Positions 17,691-28,230 of a stretch of DNA of 64,000 nucleotides are shown piece by piece; within the stretch, counting starts at the first letter, position 1, and every line of letters starts with the position of its first letter. The stretch spans positions 1-64,000 of the forward strand of contig JAGWON010000017.1 of the NCBI GenBank assembly GCA_028871055.1. Reading direction: 5' to 3'. Below the pieces are notes generated by a model, which was not told where the DNA came from, searched no databases, and saw nothing but the letters and a program-made list of their open reading frames with translations. The DNA is from Alphaproteobacteria bacterium. GTDB lineage: Bacteria > Pseudomonadota > Alphaproteobacteria > ATCC43930 > CGMCC-115725. Position numbers and translations under genes: made by a program.

Positions 17691-19141
17691 ACAATCCCTC
17701 GACCATCCTGGTCGCCGACGACGACCGCGCCATCCGCACCGTGCTGAGCCAGGCGCTCGGGCGGCTCGGCCACGTCGTGCGCACCACCAGCAACGCGGCG
17801 ACGCTGTGGCGCTGGGTCTCGGATGGCGAAGGCGACCTCGTCATCACCGACGTCGTCATGCCGGACGACAACGGCCTCGACATGGTGCCGCGCATCAAGA
17901 AGCTGCGGCCCGAGCTGCGCATCATCGTGATGAGCGCACAGAACACGCTGCTGACCGCGGTCAAGGCGACCGAGCGCGGCGCCTTCGAATACCTGCCGAA
18001 GCCGTTCGACCTGCGCGAACTGGTCGCCCTGGTCGAGCGCGCGCTCACGGCGCCGTACACCGGCGCGCCGGCGATGCTGGCGAACGGCGAGGAAGACGAG
18101 CAGCTGCCGGTGATCGGCCGCTCGCCGGCGATGCAGGAGATCTACCGCGTGCTCGCCCGCCTCATGGGCACCGACCTCACGGTGATGATCGCCGGCGAGA
18201 GCGGCACGGGCAAGGAGCTGGTGGCGCGTGCGCTGCACGACTACGGCAAGCGGCGCAACGGCCCCTTCGTCGCAATCAACATGGCGGCGATTCCGCGCGA
18301 GCTGATCGAAAGCGAGCTGTTCGGCCACGAGAAGGGCTCGTTCACCGGCGCGACGGCGCGTGGTGTCGGCCGCTTCGAGCAGGCCCAGGGCGGCACGCTG
18401 TTTCTCGACGAAATCGGCGACATGCCGCTGGAAGCTCAGACGAGGCTGCTGCGCGTGCTGCAGCAGGGTGAGTACACCACGGTCGGTGGCCGGACGCCGA
18501 TCCGCGCCGACGTGCGCATCATCGCCGCGACGCACCGCGATTTGCGCCAGCTGATCCGCCAGGGCCTGTTCCGCGAGGATTTGTTCTATCGTCTCAACGT
18601 TGTGCCGCTGCGGCTGCCGCCGCTGCGCGAGCGCACCGAGGACATTCCCGCCTTGGTGCGGCACTTTTTCCTGATCGCACACGGCGAGGGGTTGCCGCTC
18701 AAGACGCTCGACCAGCCGGCGATGGAGCGGCTCAAATCCTATCGCTGGCCAGGCAACGTGCGCGAGCTCGAGAATCTCGTCCGCCGCGTCGCCGCGCTCT
18801 ATTCGCAAGAGGTCATCGGTCTCGATGCGGTCGAGGCCGAGCTCGCCGAGGCGACGCCGGCACCGGCCGGCGCCGCCTCCGCGGCGGCTTCGAACGAAGG
18901 GCTGGGCATGGCCGCGGAGCGCCACCTGCGCGATTATTTCAATGCCCACAAGGGCAGTCTGCCGCCGGCCGGGCTCTATGACCGCGTGCTGCGCGAGATC
19001 GAGCGGCCGCTGATCCAGCTCACACTGGGAGCGACGCGCGGTAACCAGCTTCGGGCCGCCCAGCTCCTCGGCCTCAACCGCAACACGCTGCGGAAGAAGA
19101 TCCGCGAACTCGAAATCGACGTCGGCCGCGGCGTGAAGTGA
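17687..19141 (+). CDS. ntrC: Nitrogen regulation response regulator NtrC
   Basis: A sigma-54-dependent activator of nitrogen-assimilation genes, 484 residues. The receiver domain carries Asp55 (VITDVVMPD) and the switch Lys in YLPKPFD. The central AAA+ domain has Walker A GESGTGKE and Walker [15 protein letters not shown]. The sigma-54 contact loop reads GSFTGA where the canonical motif is GAFTGA. The Fis-type C-terminal HTH is seen in [24 protein letters not shown]. It overlaps ntrB and is followed by a 159-bp gap before ntrY. Confidence 0.95.
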   Translation: MNNPSTILVADDDRAIRTVLSQALGRLGHVVRTTSNAATLWRWVSDGEGDLVITDVVMPDDNGLDMVPRIKKLRPELRIIVMSAQNTLLTAVKATERGAFEYLPKPFDLRELVALVERALTAPYTGAPAMLANGEEDEQLPVIGRSPAMQEIYRVLARLMGTDLTVMIAGESGTGKELVARALHDYGKRRNGPFVAINMAAIPRELIESELFGHEKGSFTGATARGVGRFEQAQGGTLFLDEIGDMPLEAQTRLLRVLQQGEYTTVGGRTPIRADVRIIAATHRDLRQLIRQGLFREDLFYRLNVVPLRLPPLRERTEDIPALVRHFFLIAHGEGLPLKTLDQPAMERLKSYRWPGNVRELENLVRRVAALYSQEVIGLDAVEAELAEATPAPAGAASAAASNEGLGMAAERHLRDYFNAHKGSLPPAGLYDRVLREIERPLIQLTLGATRGNQLRAAQLLGLNRNTLRKKIRELEIDVGRGVK

Positions 19142-19300
19142 CGCGAATCGCGCCCCGGCGGCCCGAATGGCCGCGGCAAGCGCCACGCTCCATAAAATTA
19201 TGGCGCATTATTAAGGGCTTCGCTACGGTGTGGCGTTGAGGCAACGCCGTGGCCGGGATGCAACGCTGGCTGGCGGAGTCGGGGTGGGCCAACGGGGCGG

Positions 19301-21529
19301 ATGAGCGTTTCTCGCGAAATGGTGTTGTGGGCGCGACGCGTGCGCCTGCCGCGCAAGCTGGCAGTGGCCTTGGGGATTGCCGCGGTCCTGTCCGCCGTCG
19401 CCACGTTCGCGGCGATGCGCGGCATCGCGCCCTTCGACGCGCGGCCGCATCTTGATCAGCTCATTCTTCTGGTCAATCTGGTGCTCGTCCTGCCGCTGGT
19501 CGCGGTGGTGACCTGGCGACTGGTCCAGGTCTGGGCCGAGCGCCGTCGGGGCTTGGCCGGCTCGCGCCTCCACATCCGCCTCGTCGTCCTGTTCAGCCTG
19601 GTGGCCGTGATCCCCACCATCATCGTCGCCGTTTTCTCCTATCTGCTGTTCAGCTTCGGCGTGCAGGCCTGGTTCAGCGAGCGCGTCCGCACCGCGCTCC
19701 ACGAATCGCTGGTCGTCGCCGAGGCCTATCTGCACGAGCACCAGCAGGCGATCCGCGCCGACGTCGTCAGCATGGCGAACGACCTCAATCGCGAGGCGGC
19801 GCTGCTGAGCGTCAATCCCGAGCGCCTCAACCAGGTGGTCAATGCGCAGGCGGCGTTGCGCTCGCTCAACGAGGCGGTCGTGTTCGATGGCAACGGCCGC
19901 GTCCTGGCGCGCACCGCGCTGACATTCTCGCTCGAATTGCAGCCGATCCCGCAATGGGCGCTGCAGCAGGCTCGCTCGGGCGAAGTCGCGGTGCTGACCA
20001 GCGACAACGATGACCGGGTACGCGCACTGATGCGCCTCAGCCGGTTCGGCGACGTGTACCTCTATGTCGGCCGCTACATCGATCCGACCGTGCTCGCCCA
20101 TATGACGCAGACCCAGAGCGCAGTGGCACAGTATGAGAAGCTCGAAGGCGAGCGCTCCGAATACCAGATCGCTTTCACGATGGTCTTCTTCGCCGTCGGC
20201 GTCCTGCTGCTGACCGGCGCGGTCTGGGTCGGCCTGACCTTCGCCCAGCGCCTGGCGCGGCCGATGAGCTCGCTCATCGTCGCGGCGGAGCGCGTGCGCA
20301 GCGGCGATCTCACCGCGCGCGTGCCGATCGGCATGGGCGACGAGGAGTTCGGCTCGCTGTTTCGCGCCTTCAATCGCATGACGCACCAGCTCGAAAGCCA
20401 GCAGAGCGAGCTCATCGAGGCCAATCGCCAGCTCGACCAGCGCCGCCGCTTCACCGAGGCGGTGCTGTCGGGCGTCTCGGCCGGCGTCATCGGCCTCGAT
20501 CAGCATGCGCGCATCAATCTGCCGAACCGCTCGGCTTCGGTGCTCTTGGGCATCGATCTCGACCAGATGATCGGCCAGGATCTTGCCGACACCGTGCCGG
20601 AGATGGCCGGGCTGCTCGACGAAGCGGGGCGGCGGCCGGAGCGGCTGGCGCAATCGCAGATCCAGCTCACCCGCGACGGCCACATGGCGGTGCTGCTGGT
20701 GCGCATCGCCGCCGAGCGCATCGACGGCGAGGTCAAGGGCTACGTCGTAACCTTCGACGATGTCACCAGCCTGATCTCGGCGCAGCGCAAAGCCGCGTGG
20801 TCGGACGTGGCGCGCCGGATAGCCCACGAGATCAAGAATCCGCTGACGCCGATCCAGCTTTCGGCCGAGCGGCTGAAGCGCAAATACGCCGCCGAGATTC
20901 GCAGCGATCCGGACACCTTCGCGATCTGCACCGACACCATCATTCGCCACGTCGGCGACATCGGGCGCATGGTCGACGAATTCTCGTCGTTTGCGCGGAT
21001 GCCGGCGCCGGTGCTGAAGGACGAGGACCTGACCGAGATCGTGCGCCGCGCGGCGTTCCTGCAGCGCACCGCGAACCCCGATATCCGCTTCGACCTCGAG
21101 CTGCCGCCGCAGCCGGTGCGCCTGTTTTGCGACGGTCGCCAGGTCAGCCAGGCTCTGGTCAACATCCTGAAGAACGCGGCCGAAGCGATCCAGGCGCGCG
21201 GCGCCGACGCGCCGCCGGGCCAGGTGCGCGTGCGCATGACGGATGCGAACGGCCGCGTCACCGTTGCGGTCGAGGATAACGGCGTCGGCCTGCCGCACCA
21301 GGAGCGCGACCGGCTGACCGAGCCCTATGTCACGACGCGGGCCGGCGGCACCGGCCTCGGGCTCGCCATCGTCAGGAAGATCATGGAAGACCACGGCGGC
21401 GAGCTGCGGCTCGAGGATCGCGCCGAGGGCGGCGCGCGCGTGACGCTGCTGTTCGTGCGCGGCGAGGCGCGGCTTGCCGATGCGGGCGAGACCGAGGGAG
21501 TCAGGCGGGAGGGCACCCATGGCGCATGA
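19301..21529 (+). CDS. ntrY: Nitrogen/redox-responsive membrane sensor kinase NtrY
   Basis: A transmembrane histidine kinase of 742 residues, partner of NtrX. About three N-terminal membrane segments (LAVALGIAAVLSAVATFAAM; a pair near residues 50-110) and one near residue 290 flank a periplasmic region. They are followed by HAMP (RPMSSLIVAAERVRSGDLTARV), PAS, HisKA (RRIAHEIKNPLTPIQLSAERL) and ATPase ([33 protein letters not shown]). The 159 bp before it contain an AT-rich stretch at 19193-19215 and a 6-bp hairpin (19232-19248), so ntrYX may have its own promoter. The 3' end overlaps ntrX by 11 bp. Confidence 0.93.
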   Translation: MSVSREMVLWARRVRLPRKLAVALGIAAVLSAVATFAAMRGIAPFDARPHLDQLILLVNLVLVLPLVAVVTWRLVQVWAERRRGLAGSRLHIRLVVLFSLVAVIPTIIVAVFSYLLFSFGVQAWFSERVRTALHESLVVAEAYLHEHQQAIRADVVSMANDLNREAALLSVNPERLNQVVNAQAALRSLNEAVVFDGNGRVLARTALTFSLELQPIPQWALQQARSGEVAVLTSDNDDRVRALMRLSRFGDVYLYVGRYIDPTVLAHMTQTQSAVAQYEKLEGERSEYQIAFTMVFFAVGVLLLTGAVWVGLTFAQRLARPMSSLIVAAERVRSGDLTARVPIGMGDEEFGSLFRAFNRMTHQLESQQSELIEANRQLDQRRRFTEAVLSGVSAGVIGLDQHARINLPNRSASVLLGIDLDQMIGQDLADTVPEMAGLLDEAGRRPERLAQSQIQLTRDGHMAVLLVRIAAERIDGEVKGYVVTFDDVTSLISAQRKAAWSDVARRIAHEIKNPLTPIQLSAERLKRKYAAEIRSDPDTFAICTDTIIRHVGDIGRMVDEFSSFARMPAPVLKDEDLTEIVRRAAFLQRTANPDIRFDLELPPQPVRLFCDGRQVSQALVNILKNAAEAIQARGADAPPGQVRVRMTDANGRVTVAVEDNGVGLPHQERDRLTEPYVTTRAGGTGLGLAIVRKIMEDHGGELRLEDRAEGGARVTLLFVRGEARLADAGETEGVRREGTHGA

Positions 21530-22937
21530 CATTCTGGTCGTCGACGACGAGGTGGATATCCGGTCGCTGATCTGCGGCATCCTCAACGACGAGGGCTATG
21601 AGACGCGCGAGGCGGCGACCAGCGCCGAGGCCCTGGCGTCGATCCGCGCTCGGCGGCCGACGCTGGTGGTGCTCGACATCTGGCTCCAGGGCAGCGAGCT
21701 CGATGGTATCGAGATCCTGAAGGTGGTGCGGCGCGAGTGGTCGAACCTGCCCGTGGTGATGATTTCCGGGCACGGGACGATCGAGACCGCCGTCGCCGCG
21801 ATCAAGATCGGCGCTTACGACTTCATCGAGAAGCCGTTCAAGGCCGACCGGCTGCTGCACATCATCGACCGTGCGATCGAGGCCAATCGGCTGCGGCGCG
21901 AGAACGAGGAATTAAAGCAGCGCGCCGGTGCCGACGAGGAGCTGGTCGGGCGTTCGCATGTCCTGTCGCAGCTGCGGCAGCAGATCGAACGCGTCGCCAT
22001 CACCAACAGCCGCGTGCTGATCTCGGGCGCGCCCGGCACCGGCAAGGAAGTGGTGGCGCGGTTGTTGCATGCCCGCTCCAAGCGTGCCCGCGGGCCGTTC
22101 GTGACGTTGAGCTGCGCGACGATGCGGCCGGAGCGGCTCGAAATCGAGCTGTTCGGCGCCGAGCCGGGCGCCGACGGCGACGGCAGCCCGCGCAAGATCG
22201 GCACCTTCGAAGAGGCGCACGGCGGCACGCTGTTTCTCGACGAGGTCGGCGACATGCCGCTGGAAACCCAGGGCAAAATCGTCCGCGCCCTGCAGGAGCA
22301 GACCTTCGAGCGCGTCGGCGGCGGCCGGGTCAAAGTCGACGTGCGCGTCATCGCGTCGACCAACCGCGACCTGCCGGACGAGATCGTCGCCGGGCGCTTC
22401 CGCGAGGACCTCTATTACCGCCTCGCCGTGGTGCCGCTGATCGTGCCGCCGCTGCGCGAGCGCGCCGAGGACATCCCCGATCTGGTGCGGCACCTCATGG
22501 CTCGCGCGGCCGAGGCGGCGCGCATGCCGCCGCGGACCTTCGGCGAGGACGCAATGGCGGCGCTCCAGGCCTACGAGTGGCCGGGCAACGTGCGCCAGCT
22601 GCGCAATGCGATCGACTGGGTGCTGATCATGATGCCGGGCGACGGGCGCGAGACCATCCGCGCCGAGAACCTGCCGCCGGAGATCACCACGGTCGCGCCG
22701 GCGGTGGTCAAATGGGACAAAGGCGGCGAGCTGATGGGCCTGCCGCTGCGCGACGCGCGCGAAATGTTCGAGCGCGAGTATCTCATGGCCCAGATCACCC
22801 GCTTTGGCGGCAACATTTCACGCACCGCCGCGTTCGTCGGCATGGAGCGCTCGGCCCTTCACCGAAAGCTCAAGTCGCTCGGCGTCGGCGGCAACGGCAG
22901 CGGCAACGGCGAGCGTGTGCACAAGCTCGACGCCTGA
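21519..22937 (+). CDS. ntrX: Response regulator NtrX
   Basis: An NtrC-family regulator of 472 residues paired with NtrY. The receiver domain has Asp53 ([12 protein letters not shown]) and the Lys in FIEKPFKA. The AAA+ domain has a degenerate Walker A (SGAPGTGKE) and Walker B ([14 protein letters not shown]). The GAFTGA loop needed to contact sigma-54 is absent: after ELFGAEPGA the sequence reads [10 protein letters not shown]. This is known for NtrX of several alphaproteobacteria, which probably act with sigma-70. A Fis-type HTH is seen at the end ([25 protein letters not shown]). The ATG at 21519 follows GGCGGGAGGG. Confidence 0.94.
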   Translation: MAHDILVVDDEVDIRSLICGILNDEGYETREAATSAEALASIRARRPTLVVLDIWLQGSELDGIEILKVVRREWSNLPVVMISGHGTIETAVAAIKIGAYDFIEKPFKADRLLHIIDRAIEANRLRRENEELKQRAGADEELVGRSHVLSQLRQQIERVAITNSRVLISGAPGTGKEVVARLLHARSKRARGPFVTLSCATMRPERLEIELFGAEPGADGDGSPRKIGTFEEAHGGTLFLDEVGDMPLETQGKIVRALQEQTFERVGGGRVKVDVRVIASTNRDLPDEIVAGRFREDLYYRLAVVPLIVPPLRERAEDIPDLVRHLMARAAEAARMPPRTFGEDAMAALQAYEWPGNVRQLRNAIDWVLIMMPGDGRETIRAENLPPEITTVAPAVVKWDKGGELMGLPLRDAREMFEREYLMAQITRFGGNISRTAAFVGMERSALHRKLKSLGVGGNGSGNGERVHKLDA

Positions 22938-22956
22938 TCGCCTCCAGACCATCGCC

Positions 22957-23817
22957 ATGTCGCGCATCGCCTACGTCAACGGCCGCTATCTTCCGCACCG
23001 CCAGGCCTGCGTTCATATCGAAGACCGCGGCTTCCAGTTCGCCGACGGCGTCTACGAGGTCATCGCCGTGCGGAGCGGCGGCTTCGTCGACGAAGCACCG
23101 CACTTGAAGCGCCTTCACCGCTCGCTCGGCGAACTCACGATCGCGCCGCCGATGTCGGACGCGGCGTTGAAGGCGGTGATGCGCGAAACCGTGCGGCGCA
23201 ATCGCGTCGTCGATGGCATCCTCTACATCCAGATTACGCGCGGCGCGGCACCGCGCGATTTCCCGTTTCCGCCAGGCGTACGGCCCAGCCTGATTATGAC
23301 GGCGCGCGCGCAGCGTCCGCTCGATCCGAAGATTCTTGAGCGCGGCGCCACCGTCATCACCGTGCCCGACATCCGCTGGGCGCGGCCCGACATCAAGTCG
23401 GTTGCGCTGCTGCCCAACGCGCTCGGCAAGCAGCGCGCCAAGGAAGCCGGCGCCTATGAGGCGTGGCAGGTCGATCACGACGGCAATGTCACCGAAGGCA
23501 CCTCGAGCAACGCCTGGATCGTCACGGCCAAGAACGAGATCGTGACGCACCCGGCCGACCATGGAATCCTCAACGGCGTGACGCGGCTCGGCGTGCTGCA
23601 GGTGGCGCACGAGGCCGGCCTCGTCCTGGTCGAGCGGCCGTTCAGCGTCGCCGAGGCGAAGGCGGCGGGCGAGGCGTTCCTTACCAGCACGACGAATTTC
23701 GTCGTGCCGATCGTCCGCATCGACGAGGCGACGGTGGGCGAGGGGAGGCCAGGCGAGATCGTCCGCCGGCTGCGCGCTCTCTATTCCGATTTCGCGCTCA
23801 AGGGCGTCGTGCGGTGA
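22957..23817 (+). CDS. dat: D-amino-acid transaminase (class IV PLP aminotransferase)
   Basis: A fold-type IV PLP enzyme of 286 residues that interconverts D-alanine and D-glutamate with their keto acids. Visible motifs: AYVNGRYLPHRQACVHIEDRG near the start, FADGVYEVI, LYIQITRGAAPRDF, a candidate PLP Lys in LLPNALGKQRAKEAGAYEAW, and EGTSSNAWIV. It lies 19 bp after ntrX and shares a 4-bp GTGA overlap with the next gene. A role in D-amino-acid supply for peptidoglycan is likely; branched-chain or aminodeoxychorismate-lyase relatives are the alternatives. Confidence 0.88.
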   Translation: MSRIAYVNGRYLPHRQACVHIEDRGFQFADGVYEVIAVRSGGFVDEAPHLKRLHRSLGELTIAPPMSDAALKAVMRETVRRNRVVDGILYIQITRGAAPRDFPFPPGVRPSLIMTARAQRPLDPKILERGATVITVPDIRWARPDIKSVALLPNALGKQRAKEAGAYEAWQVDHDGNVTEGTSSNAWIVTAKNEIVTHPADHGILNGVTRLGVLQVAHEAGLVLVERPFSVAEAKAAGEAFLTSTTNFVVPIVRIDEATVGEGRPGEIVRRLRALYSDFALKGVVR

Positions 23818-24464
23818 CCGAAAGGCCGCGCGCGATCATCTTCGACTGGGACAACACCCTCGTCGACACCTGGGAGACCATCCACGAGGCGCTGGTCGCG
23901 ACGCTCAGGCGGATGGGCCACCAGCCGTGGACGCTCGCAGAGACCAAATCGCGGGTCGCGCGCAGCCTCCGGCACAGCTTTCCGGCGCTGTTCGGCGCAC
24001 GCTGGGAAGAGGCGCGCGGGATCTATCTCGAAAGCTACGCCGCCATCCACCTCGAGCGGCTCGCGGCGCTGCCCGGCGCCGCAACGATGCTGGCGACGCT
24101 CCACGACGCCGGCTACTACCTCGCCGTAGTGAGCAACAAGACCGGCGCCTCGCTCAGGACCGAGGCCGCGCATATCGGCTGGGACGGGTATTTCCGCCGC
24201 CTGGTCGGCGCCGGCGATGCGCGCGCCGACAAGCCCGATCCCGCCTGCTTTGCCTTTGCGCTCGACGGCAGCGGCATCGTGCCCGGCCGCAGCGTCTGGT
24301 ATGTCGGCGACACCGCGCTCGACATGGAGAGCGCGCACCGGGCCGGCTTGACCGGCGTGCTGCTGGGCAAGCCGCATTCGCCCCCGGCCGAGCTGGCTAA
24401 GTTCCCGCCCGATCTGCGCTTTCCCGGTTGTGACGCCTTCGTGAGGCATCTCGGCGCCATGTGA
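23814..24464 (+). CDS. HAD-family hydrolase, phosphoglycolate-phosphatase-like
   Basis: A 216-residue haloacid-dehalogenase phosphatase. The four HAD motifs are present: [14 protein letters not shown] (motif I, nucleophile Asp), VVSNKTG (motif II), a Lys in ADKPDPACF (motif III) and [16 protein letters not shown] (motif IV). The helical cap between motifs I and II fits subfamily IA (Gph/PpaX-like). The start is the GTG that overlaps the preceding transaminase stop as GTGA. The substrate is unknown. Confidence 0.85.
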   Translation: MTERPRAIIFDWDNTLVDTWETIHEALVATLRRMGHQPWTLAETKSRVARSLRHSFPALFGARWEEARGIYLESYAAIHLERLAALPGAATMLATLHDAGYYLAVVSNKTGASLRTEAAHIGWDGYFRRLVGAGDARADKPDPACFAFALDGSGIVPGRSVWYVGDTALDMESAHRAGLTGVLLGKPHSPPAELAKFPPDLRFPGCDAFVRHLGAM

Positions 24465-24585
24465 ATTCCCATCCCGGCTGCGGTCTGTTATCAATGGGCC
24501 GAGCACGAACGGCCGCCCGGCTTTACGAGGTACGCGGCGAATGCCGCCAATCGGCTCCGACAGAAATGAAAGAAGGGGAATCCCC

Positions 24586-24837
24586 ATGTCGTCGGAAAAA
24601 TCGCAAAATGTCCAAGACGTCTTTCTCAACAATGTGCGCAAGAACAAGACGCCGGTGACGGTGTTCCTGGTCAACGGCGTCAAGCTGCAGGGTATCATTA
24701 CCTGGTTCGACAATTTCTGCGTGCTGCTACGCCGCGACGCTCATTCGCAGCTCGTCTACAAGCACGCGATCTCGACCGTGATGCCGGCGCAGCCGATTCA
24801 GCTGTTCGAGCCGGGCAAAGAGGCAGAAGAAGCCTGA
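24586..24837 (+). CDS. hfq: RNA chaperone Hfq
   Basis: An 83-residue Sm-like hexameric RNA chaperone that pairs small RNAs with mRNAs. The Sm1 motif ([23 protein letters not shown]) and Sm2 motif ([10 protein letters not shown]) are intact, and the N-terminus has [22 protein letters not shown] with the proximal-face Gln. The short acidic C-terminus (PGKEAEEA) is usual in alphaproteobacteria. A GAAGGGGAA ribosome site precedes the ATG. It is followed 8 bp later by hflX, the standard hfq-hflX pair. Confidence 0.97.
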   Translation: MSSEKSQNVQDVFLNNVRKNKTPVTVFLVNGVKLQGIITWFDNFCVLLRRDAHSQLVYKHAISTVMPAQPIQLFEPGKEAEEA

Positions 24838-24845
24838 CGCGGGGT

Positions 24846-26189
24846 ATGGCGTCGGAAATCGCGCGTCGAAATTCGGTCGGCCGCTGTCTGGTGATCCATC
24901 CGGTGCTGCGGCACGGCCACACGCGGCGCGATGGCGCACCGGCCCGCGCCGGCGGTCGTACGCCCGATGCCCGGCTCGACGAGGCGGTCGGCTTGGCGCA
25001 GGCGATCCTGCTCGACGTGGTCGCCGCTGAAGTCGCGCGCGTGGCAGCCTGGAGTCCGGCGACGCTGCTGGGCAAGGGCGCGATCGAGGCCTTCGGCCGC
25101 GTGATCGCCGAGAACGCGATCGACGTCGTCGTCATCGACGCCCCGGTCACGCCGGTGCAGCAGCGCAATCTGGAGCGCACCTGGACGTGCAAGGTGATCG
25201 ACCGCACCGGATTGATCCTGGAGATCTTCGGCGAGCGCGCCCGAACCCGCGAAGGCCGGCTCCAGGTCGAGCTTGCGGCGCTGACCTATCAGCGTTCGCG
25301 GCTGGTGCGGTCATGGACCCACCTCGAACGCCAGCGCGGCGGCTTCGGCTTCCTCGGCGGCCCGGGCGAGAGCCAGCTCGAGATCGACCGCCGTCTGATC
25401 ACCGACCGCATCGCCGTGCTCAAGAAGGAGTTGGAAGGCGTCAAGCGCACGCGCCAGATCCACCGCAGCGCGCGGCGGCGCGTGCCCTATCCGGTGGTGG
25501 CCCTGGTCGGCTACACCAATGCCGGCAAATCGACGCTGTTCAACCGCCTGACGCGGGCCGAGGTCTCGTCCGCCGACCGGCTGTTCGAGACGCTCGATCC
25601 GACCATGCGCCGCCTCGATCTGCCGTCGGGCGATCCGGCAATCCTGTCCGATACAGTGGGTTTCGTCTCCGAGCTGCCGACGACGCTGGTGGCAGCCTTT
25701 CGCGCGACTCTTGAGGAGGTGAGCGAGGCTGATCTCGTCGTCCACGTGCGCGACGTCCATCATCCGGACAGCACGGCGCAGCGCGACGACGTGCATCGCG
25801 TCCTGGGCGAAATGGGGCTCGGCGAACGGGTCGAGGCGGGGCTGATCGAGGCACTCAACAAGATTGACCTGTTGCCGACGGCCGAGCGCAACGCGCTCTT
25901 GAACCAGACCCGGCGCAACGAGGCGGCAGTGCCGGTCTCGGCGCTGACCGGGCAAGGCTGCGATCGGCTTCTGGCGCTGCTCGACGAGCGACTCGACGGC
26001 CGCATGCCGGTCCGGCTCGACGTCAATCTGGCGGACGGCGCGGCGCTTGCGTGGCTCTATCGCCACGGCACGGTGGTGAGGCGCGAGGACGACGAACGCG
26101 AGGCGCATCTCGAAGTGCGGTTGAGTCCGGCCGAGCTCGGCCGGTTCCACGCGCGGCATGCGGGCGATGACACACGGAGGCGACAATGA
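24846..26189 (+). CDS. hflX: GTPase HflX
   Basis: A ribosome-associated GTPase of 447 residues that splits stalled or stressed 70S ribosomes. The N-terminal HflX domain shows LDEAVGLAQAI and VVIDAPVTPVQQRNLERTW. The G domain follows with G1 GYTNAGKST, G2 region FETLDPT, G3 DTVGF and G4 NKID. The middle linker LGGPGESQLEIDRR is a strong HflX hallmark. Start ATG at 24846, 8 bp after hfq; the stop overlaps the next gene's ATG (ATGA). Confidence 0.95.
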   Translation: MASEIARRNSVGRCLVIHPVLRHGHTRRDGAPARAGGRTPDARLDEAVGLAQAILLDVVAAEVARVAAWSPATLLGKGAIEAFGRVIAENAIDVVVIDAPVTPVQQRNLERTWTCKVIDRTGLILEIFGERARTREGRLQVELAALTYQRSRLVRSWTHLERQRGGFGFLGGPGESQLEIDRRLITDRIAVLKKELEGVKRTRQIHRSARRRVPYPVVALVGYTNAGKSTLFNRLTRAEVSSADRLFETLDPTMRRLDLPSGDPAILSDTVGFVSELPTTLVAAFRATLEEVSEADLVVHVRDVHHPDSTAQRDDVHRVLGEMGLGERVEAGLIEALNKIDLLPTAERNALLNQTRRNEAAVPVSALTGQGCDRLLALLDERLDGRMPVRLDVNLADGAALAWLYRHGTVVRREDDEREAHLEVRLSPAELGRFHARHAGDDTRRRQ

Positions 26190-27052
26190 AAGTGGCATTC
26201 CTTGGGTTGGGGGTGATGGGCTATCCGATGGCGGGTCATCTCGCCAAGAACGGCCACCTGATGACGGTCTACAACCGGACCACGTCGCGGGCCGAGGGCT
26301 GGGTCAAGGAATACGGCGGCGCGCTGCGGCCAACTCCGGCCGAGGCCGCTGCCGACGCCGAGATGGTCTTCGCCTGCGTCGGCAACGACGACGACCTGCG
26401 CGCGGTCGTCACGGGGCCGCAGGGCGCCTTCGCCGGGATGAAACGCGGCGCCATCTTCGTCGACCACACCACGGCGTCGGCTGAGGTCGCGCGCGAGCTC
26501 TACAAGCTGGCGAGGGAACGCGGCATCGGCTTCCTCGACGCGCCGGTCTCGGGCGGGCAGGCGGGCGCGCAAAACGGCAAGCTCACCGTCATGGTCGGCG
26601 GCGACGAGGCCGTTTTCGCCAGCGCCCAACCGGTCATGGCGCATTACGGCCGCGCCGTGACGCTGATGGGGCCGGCGGGCAGCGGCCAACTCACCAAGAT
26701 GGTCAACCAGATCATGCTGGCCGGCCTCATCCAGGGCTTGGCCGAAGGGCTCAACTTCGCGATGCGGGCCGGGCTCGACGGCAAGAAGGTGGTCGAGACC
26801 ATCTCCAAGGGCGCGGCGCAGTCGTGGCAGATGGACAACCGCGCCCTGACGATGCTCGACGGCAAGTTCGATTTCGGCTTCGCGGTGGACTGGATGCGCA
26901 AGGATCTCGCCATCTGTCTCGGCGAGGCGCGGCGCAACAAATCGGCGCTGCCGGTGACGGCGCTGGTCGATCAATTCTACCAGCGTATTCAGGAGCGCGG
27001 CGGCGGCCGTTGGGATACGTCGAGCCTGATCAATCTGCTGATGGAAGCCTAA
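26186..27052 (+). CDS. NAD(P)-dependent beta-hydroxyacid dehydrogenase (3-hydroxyisobutyrate dehydrogenase family)
   Basis: A 288-residue enzyme with an N-terminal Rossmann domain (FLGLGVMGYPMAGHLAKNGH), the substrate motif DAPVSGGQAGAQNGKLTVMVGG and the catalytic Lys in SGQLTKMVNQIM. The family oxidises beta-hydroxyacids such as 3-hydroxyisobutyrate, tartronate semialdehyde or gamma-hydroxybutyrate; the exact substrate cannot be told. The start overlaps the hflX stop by 4 bp, so it closes the operon. Confidence 0.9.
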   Translation: MKVAFLGLGVMGYPMAGHLAKNGHLMTVYNRTTSRAEGWVKEYGGALRPTPAEAAADAEMVFACVGNDDDLRAVVTGPQGAFAGMKRGAIFVDHTTASAEVARELYKLARERGIGFLDAPVSGGQAGAQNGKLTVMVGGDEAVFASAQPVMAHYGRAVTLMGPAGSGQLTKMVNQIMLAGLIQGLAEGLNFAMRAGLDGKKVVETISKGAAQSWQMDNRALTMLDGKFDFGFAVDWMRKDLAICLGEARRNKSALPVTALVDQFYQRIQERGGGRWDTSSLINLLMEA

Positions 27053-27175
27053 CGCGGCGATTCCGGCCCGCAACACATCGCGCGCATAAGCCACAGGAAT
27101 CCACGATAGACCACCAATATTAAATGATTTTCTCGTATCGTCTGGGACAGAACGGCCGACCCTGGCGCGGCGCTC

Positions 27176-28021
27176 CTAACGCTCCTCGGCCTTGGCGGCT
27201 TGCCATTCCACCTCGAGCGCAGCGAGGCCGGCGTCGGCAGGTTCAATGCCGCGCGCGGCGAGACGCTCTTCGATTCGGCGAAAGCGCTGTTCGAATTTGC
27301 GACAGGCCCGGCGCAGGGCCTGTTCCGGGTCGATTGCGAGTCGCCGCGCCAGATTGACGACCGCGAATAACAGGTCGCCGAGCTCATCTTCGCTGCGCTC
27401 TTGGTCGGCTGATTCTGCTTTAAGTTCCGCAATCTCCTCGACGATCTTGTCGTAGATCGGCGCCACGGCGGGCCAGTCGAATCCGACGCGGGCGGCGCGG
27501 CGCTGGAGTTTGGTGGCGCGCGTCAGCGCCGGCAGGGCAGTGCCGACGCCATCGAGCGCGCTGGACGAGCGCTGGCTGGCAGACTTGGCGCGGCGCTCAT
27601 GTGCTTTCTGGTCCTCCCAGGCTGTCGTCTGGGCGGCTGCCGAATCGATCCGCGCGCTGCCGAAGACGTGTGGATGGCGGCGCACCATCTTGTCGGCAAT
27701 TCCGGCGGCAACGTCGTCGAAGTCGAATTCACCGGCTTCCTCCGCCATGCGGGCGTGGAATGCGACTTGGAGCAGCAGGTCGCCGAGCTCCTCCTTGAGG
27801 GCGGAAATGCCGCCGCGTTCGGCGGCTTCGGCGACTTCGTAAGCTTCCTCGATGGTGTAAGGGGCGATGGTGGCGAAGGTCTGTTCGCGGTCCCATGGGC
27901 AGCCACGCGCGGGATCGCGCAGCCGCGCCATGACCGCAAGCAGCCGATCGATCGGTGCCTGGACGTGCGTGCGCCGGCGGCGTGGACGGCGGGCTGGCTG
28001 GCCGGGTTTCTTCGCGACCAT
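27176..28021 (-). CDS. mazG: Nucleoside triphosphate pyrophosphohydrolase MazG
   Basis: An all-alpha NTP pyrophosphatase of 281 residues that hydrolyses (non-canonical) NTPs to NMP and PPi. Two MazG domains are visible: the first with CPWDREQTFATIAPYTIEEAYEV and EELGDLLLQVAFHA (EExx-type metal ligands), the second with KIVEEIAELKAE and EDELGDLLFAVVNLARRL. The N-terminus has an Arg-rich extension. It converges with the dehydrogenase gene on the plus strand and begins a long minus-strand run. Confidence 0.94.
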   Translation of the reverse strand: MVAKKPGQPARRPRRRRTHVQAPIDRLLAVMARLRDPARGCPWDREQTFATIAPYTIEEAYEVAEAAERGGISALKEELGDLLLQVAFHARMAEEAGEFDFDDVAAGIADKMVRRHPHVFGSARIDSAAAQTTAWEDQKAHERRAKSASQRSSSALDGVGTALPALTRATKLQRRAARVGFDWPAVAPIYDKIVEEIAELKAESADQERSEDELGDLLFAVVNLARRLAIDPEQALRRACRKFEQRFRRIEERLAARGIEPADAGLAALEVEWQAAKAEER

Positions 28022-28230
28022 GTGAGAAACGCTCCGGTTGTTGGTGGCATTCTAGCGGGCGCCGCGGCCGGGGCGGCTGGCGATGTGCAGTCGGGAGTCG
28101 AAGGCGGGCAAGCCACGGTTCGCTCGAAATTCTGAGAGTTGTTGGAGCCCTGAAAGAGACATATCGCATAATGTATATTATGGGAAATAAAAGTTTCGTT
28201 TTCAGGCCAACGGCTTAGCTCTGGATTGCG

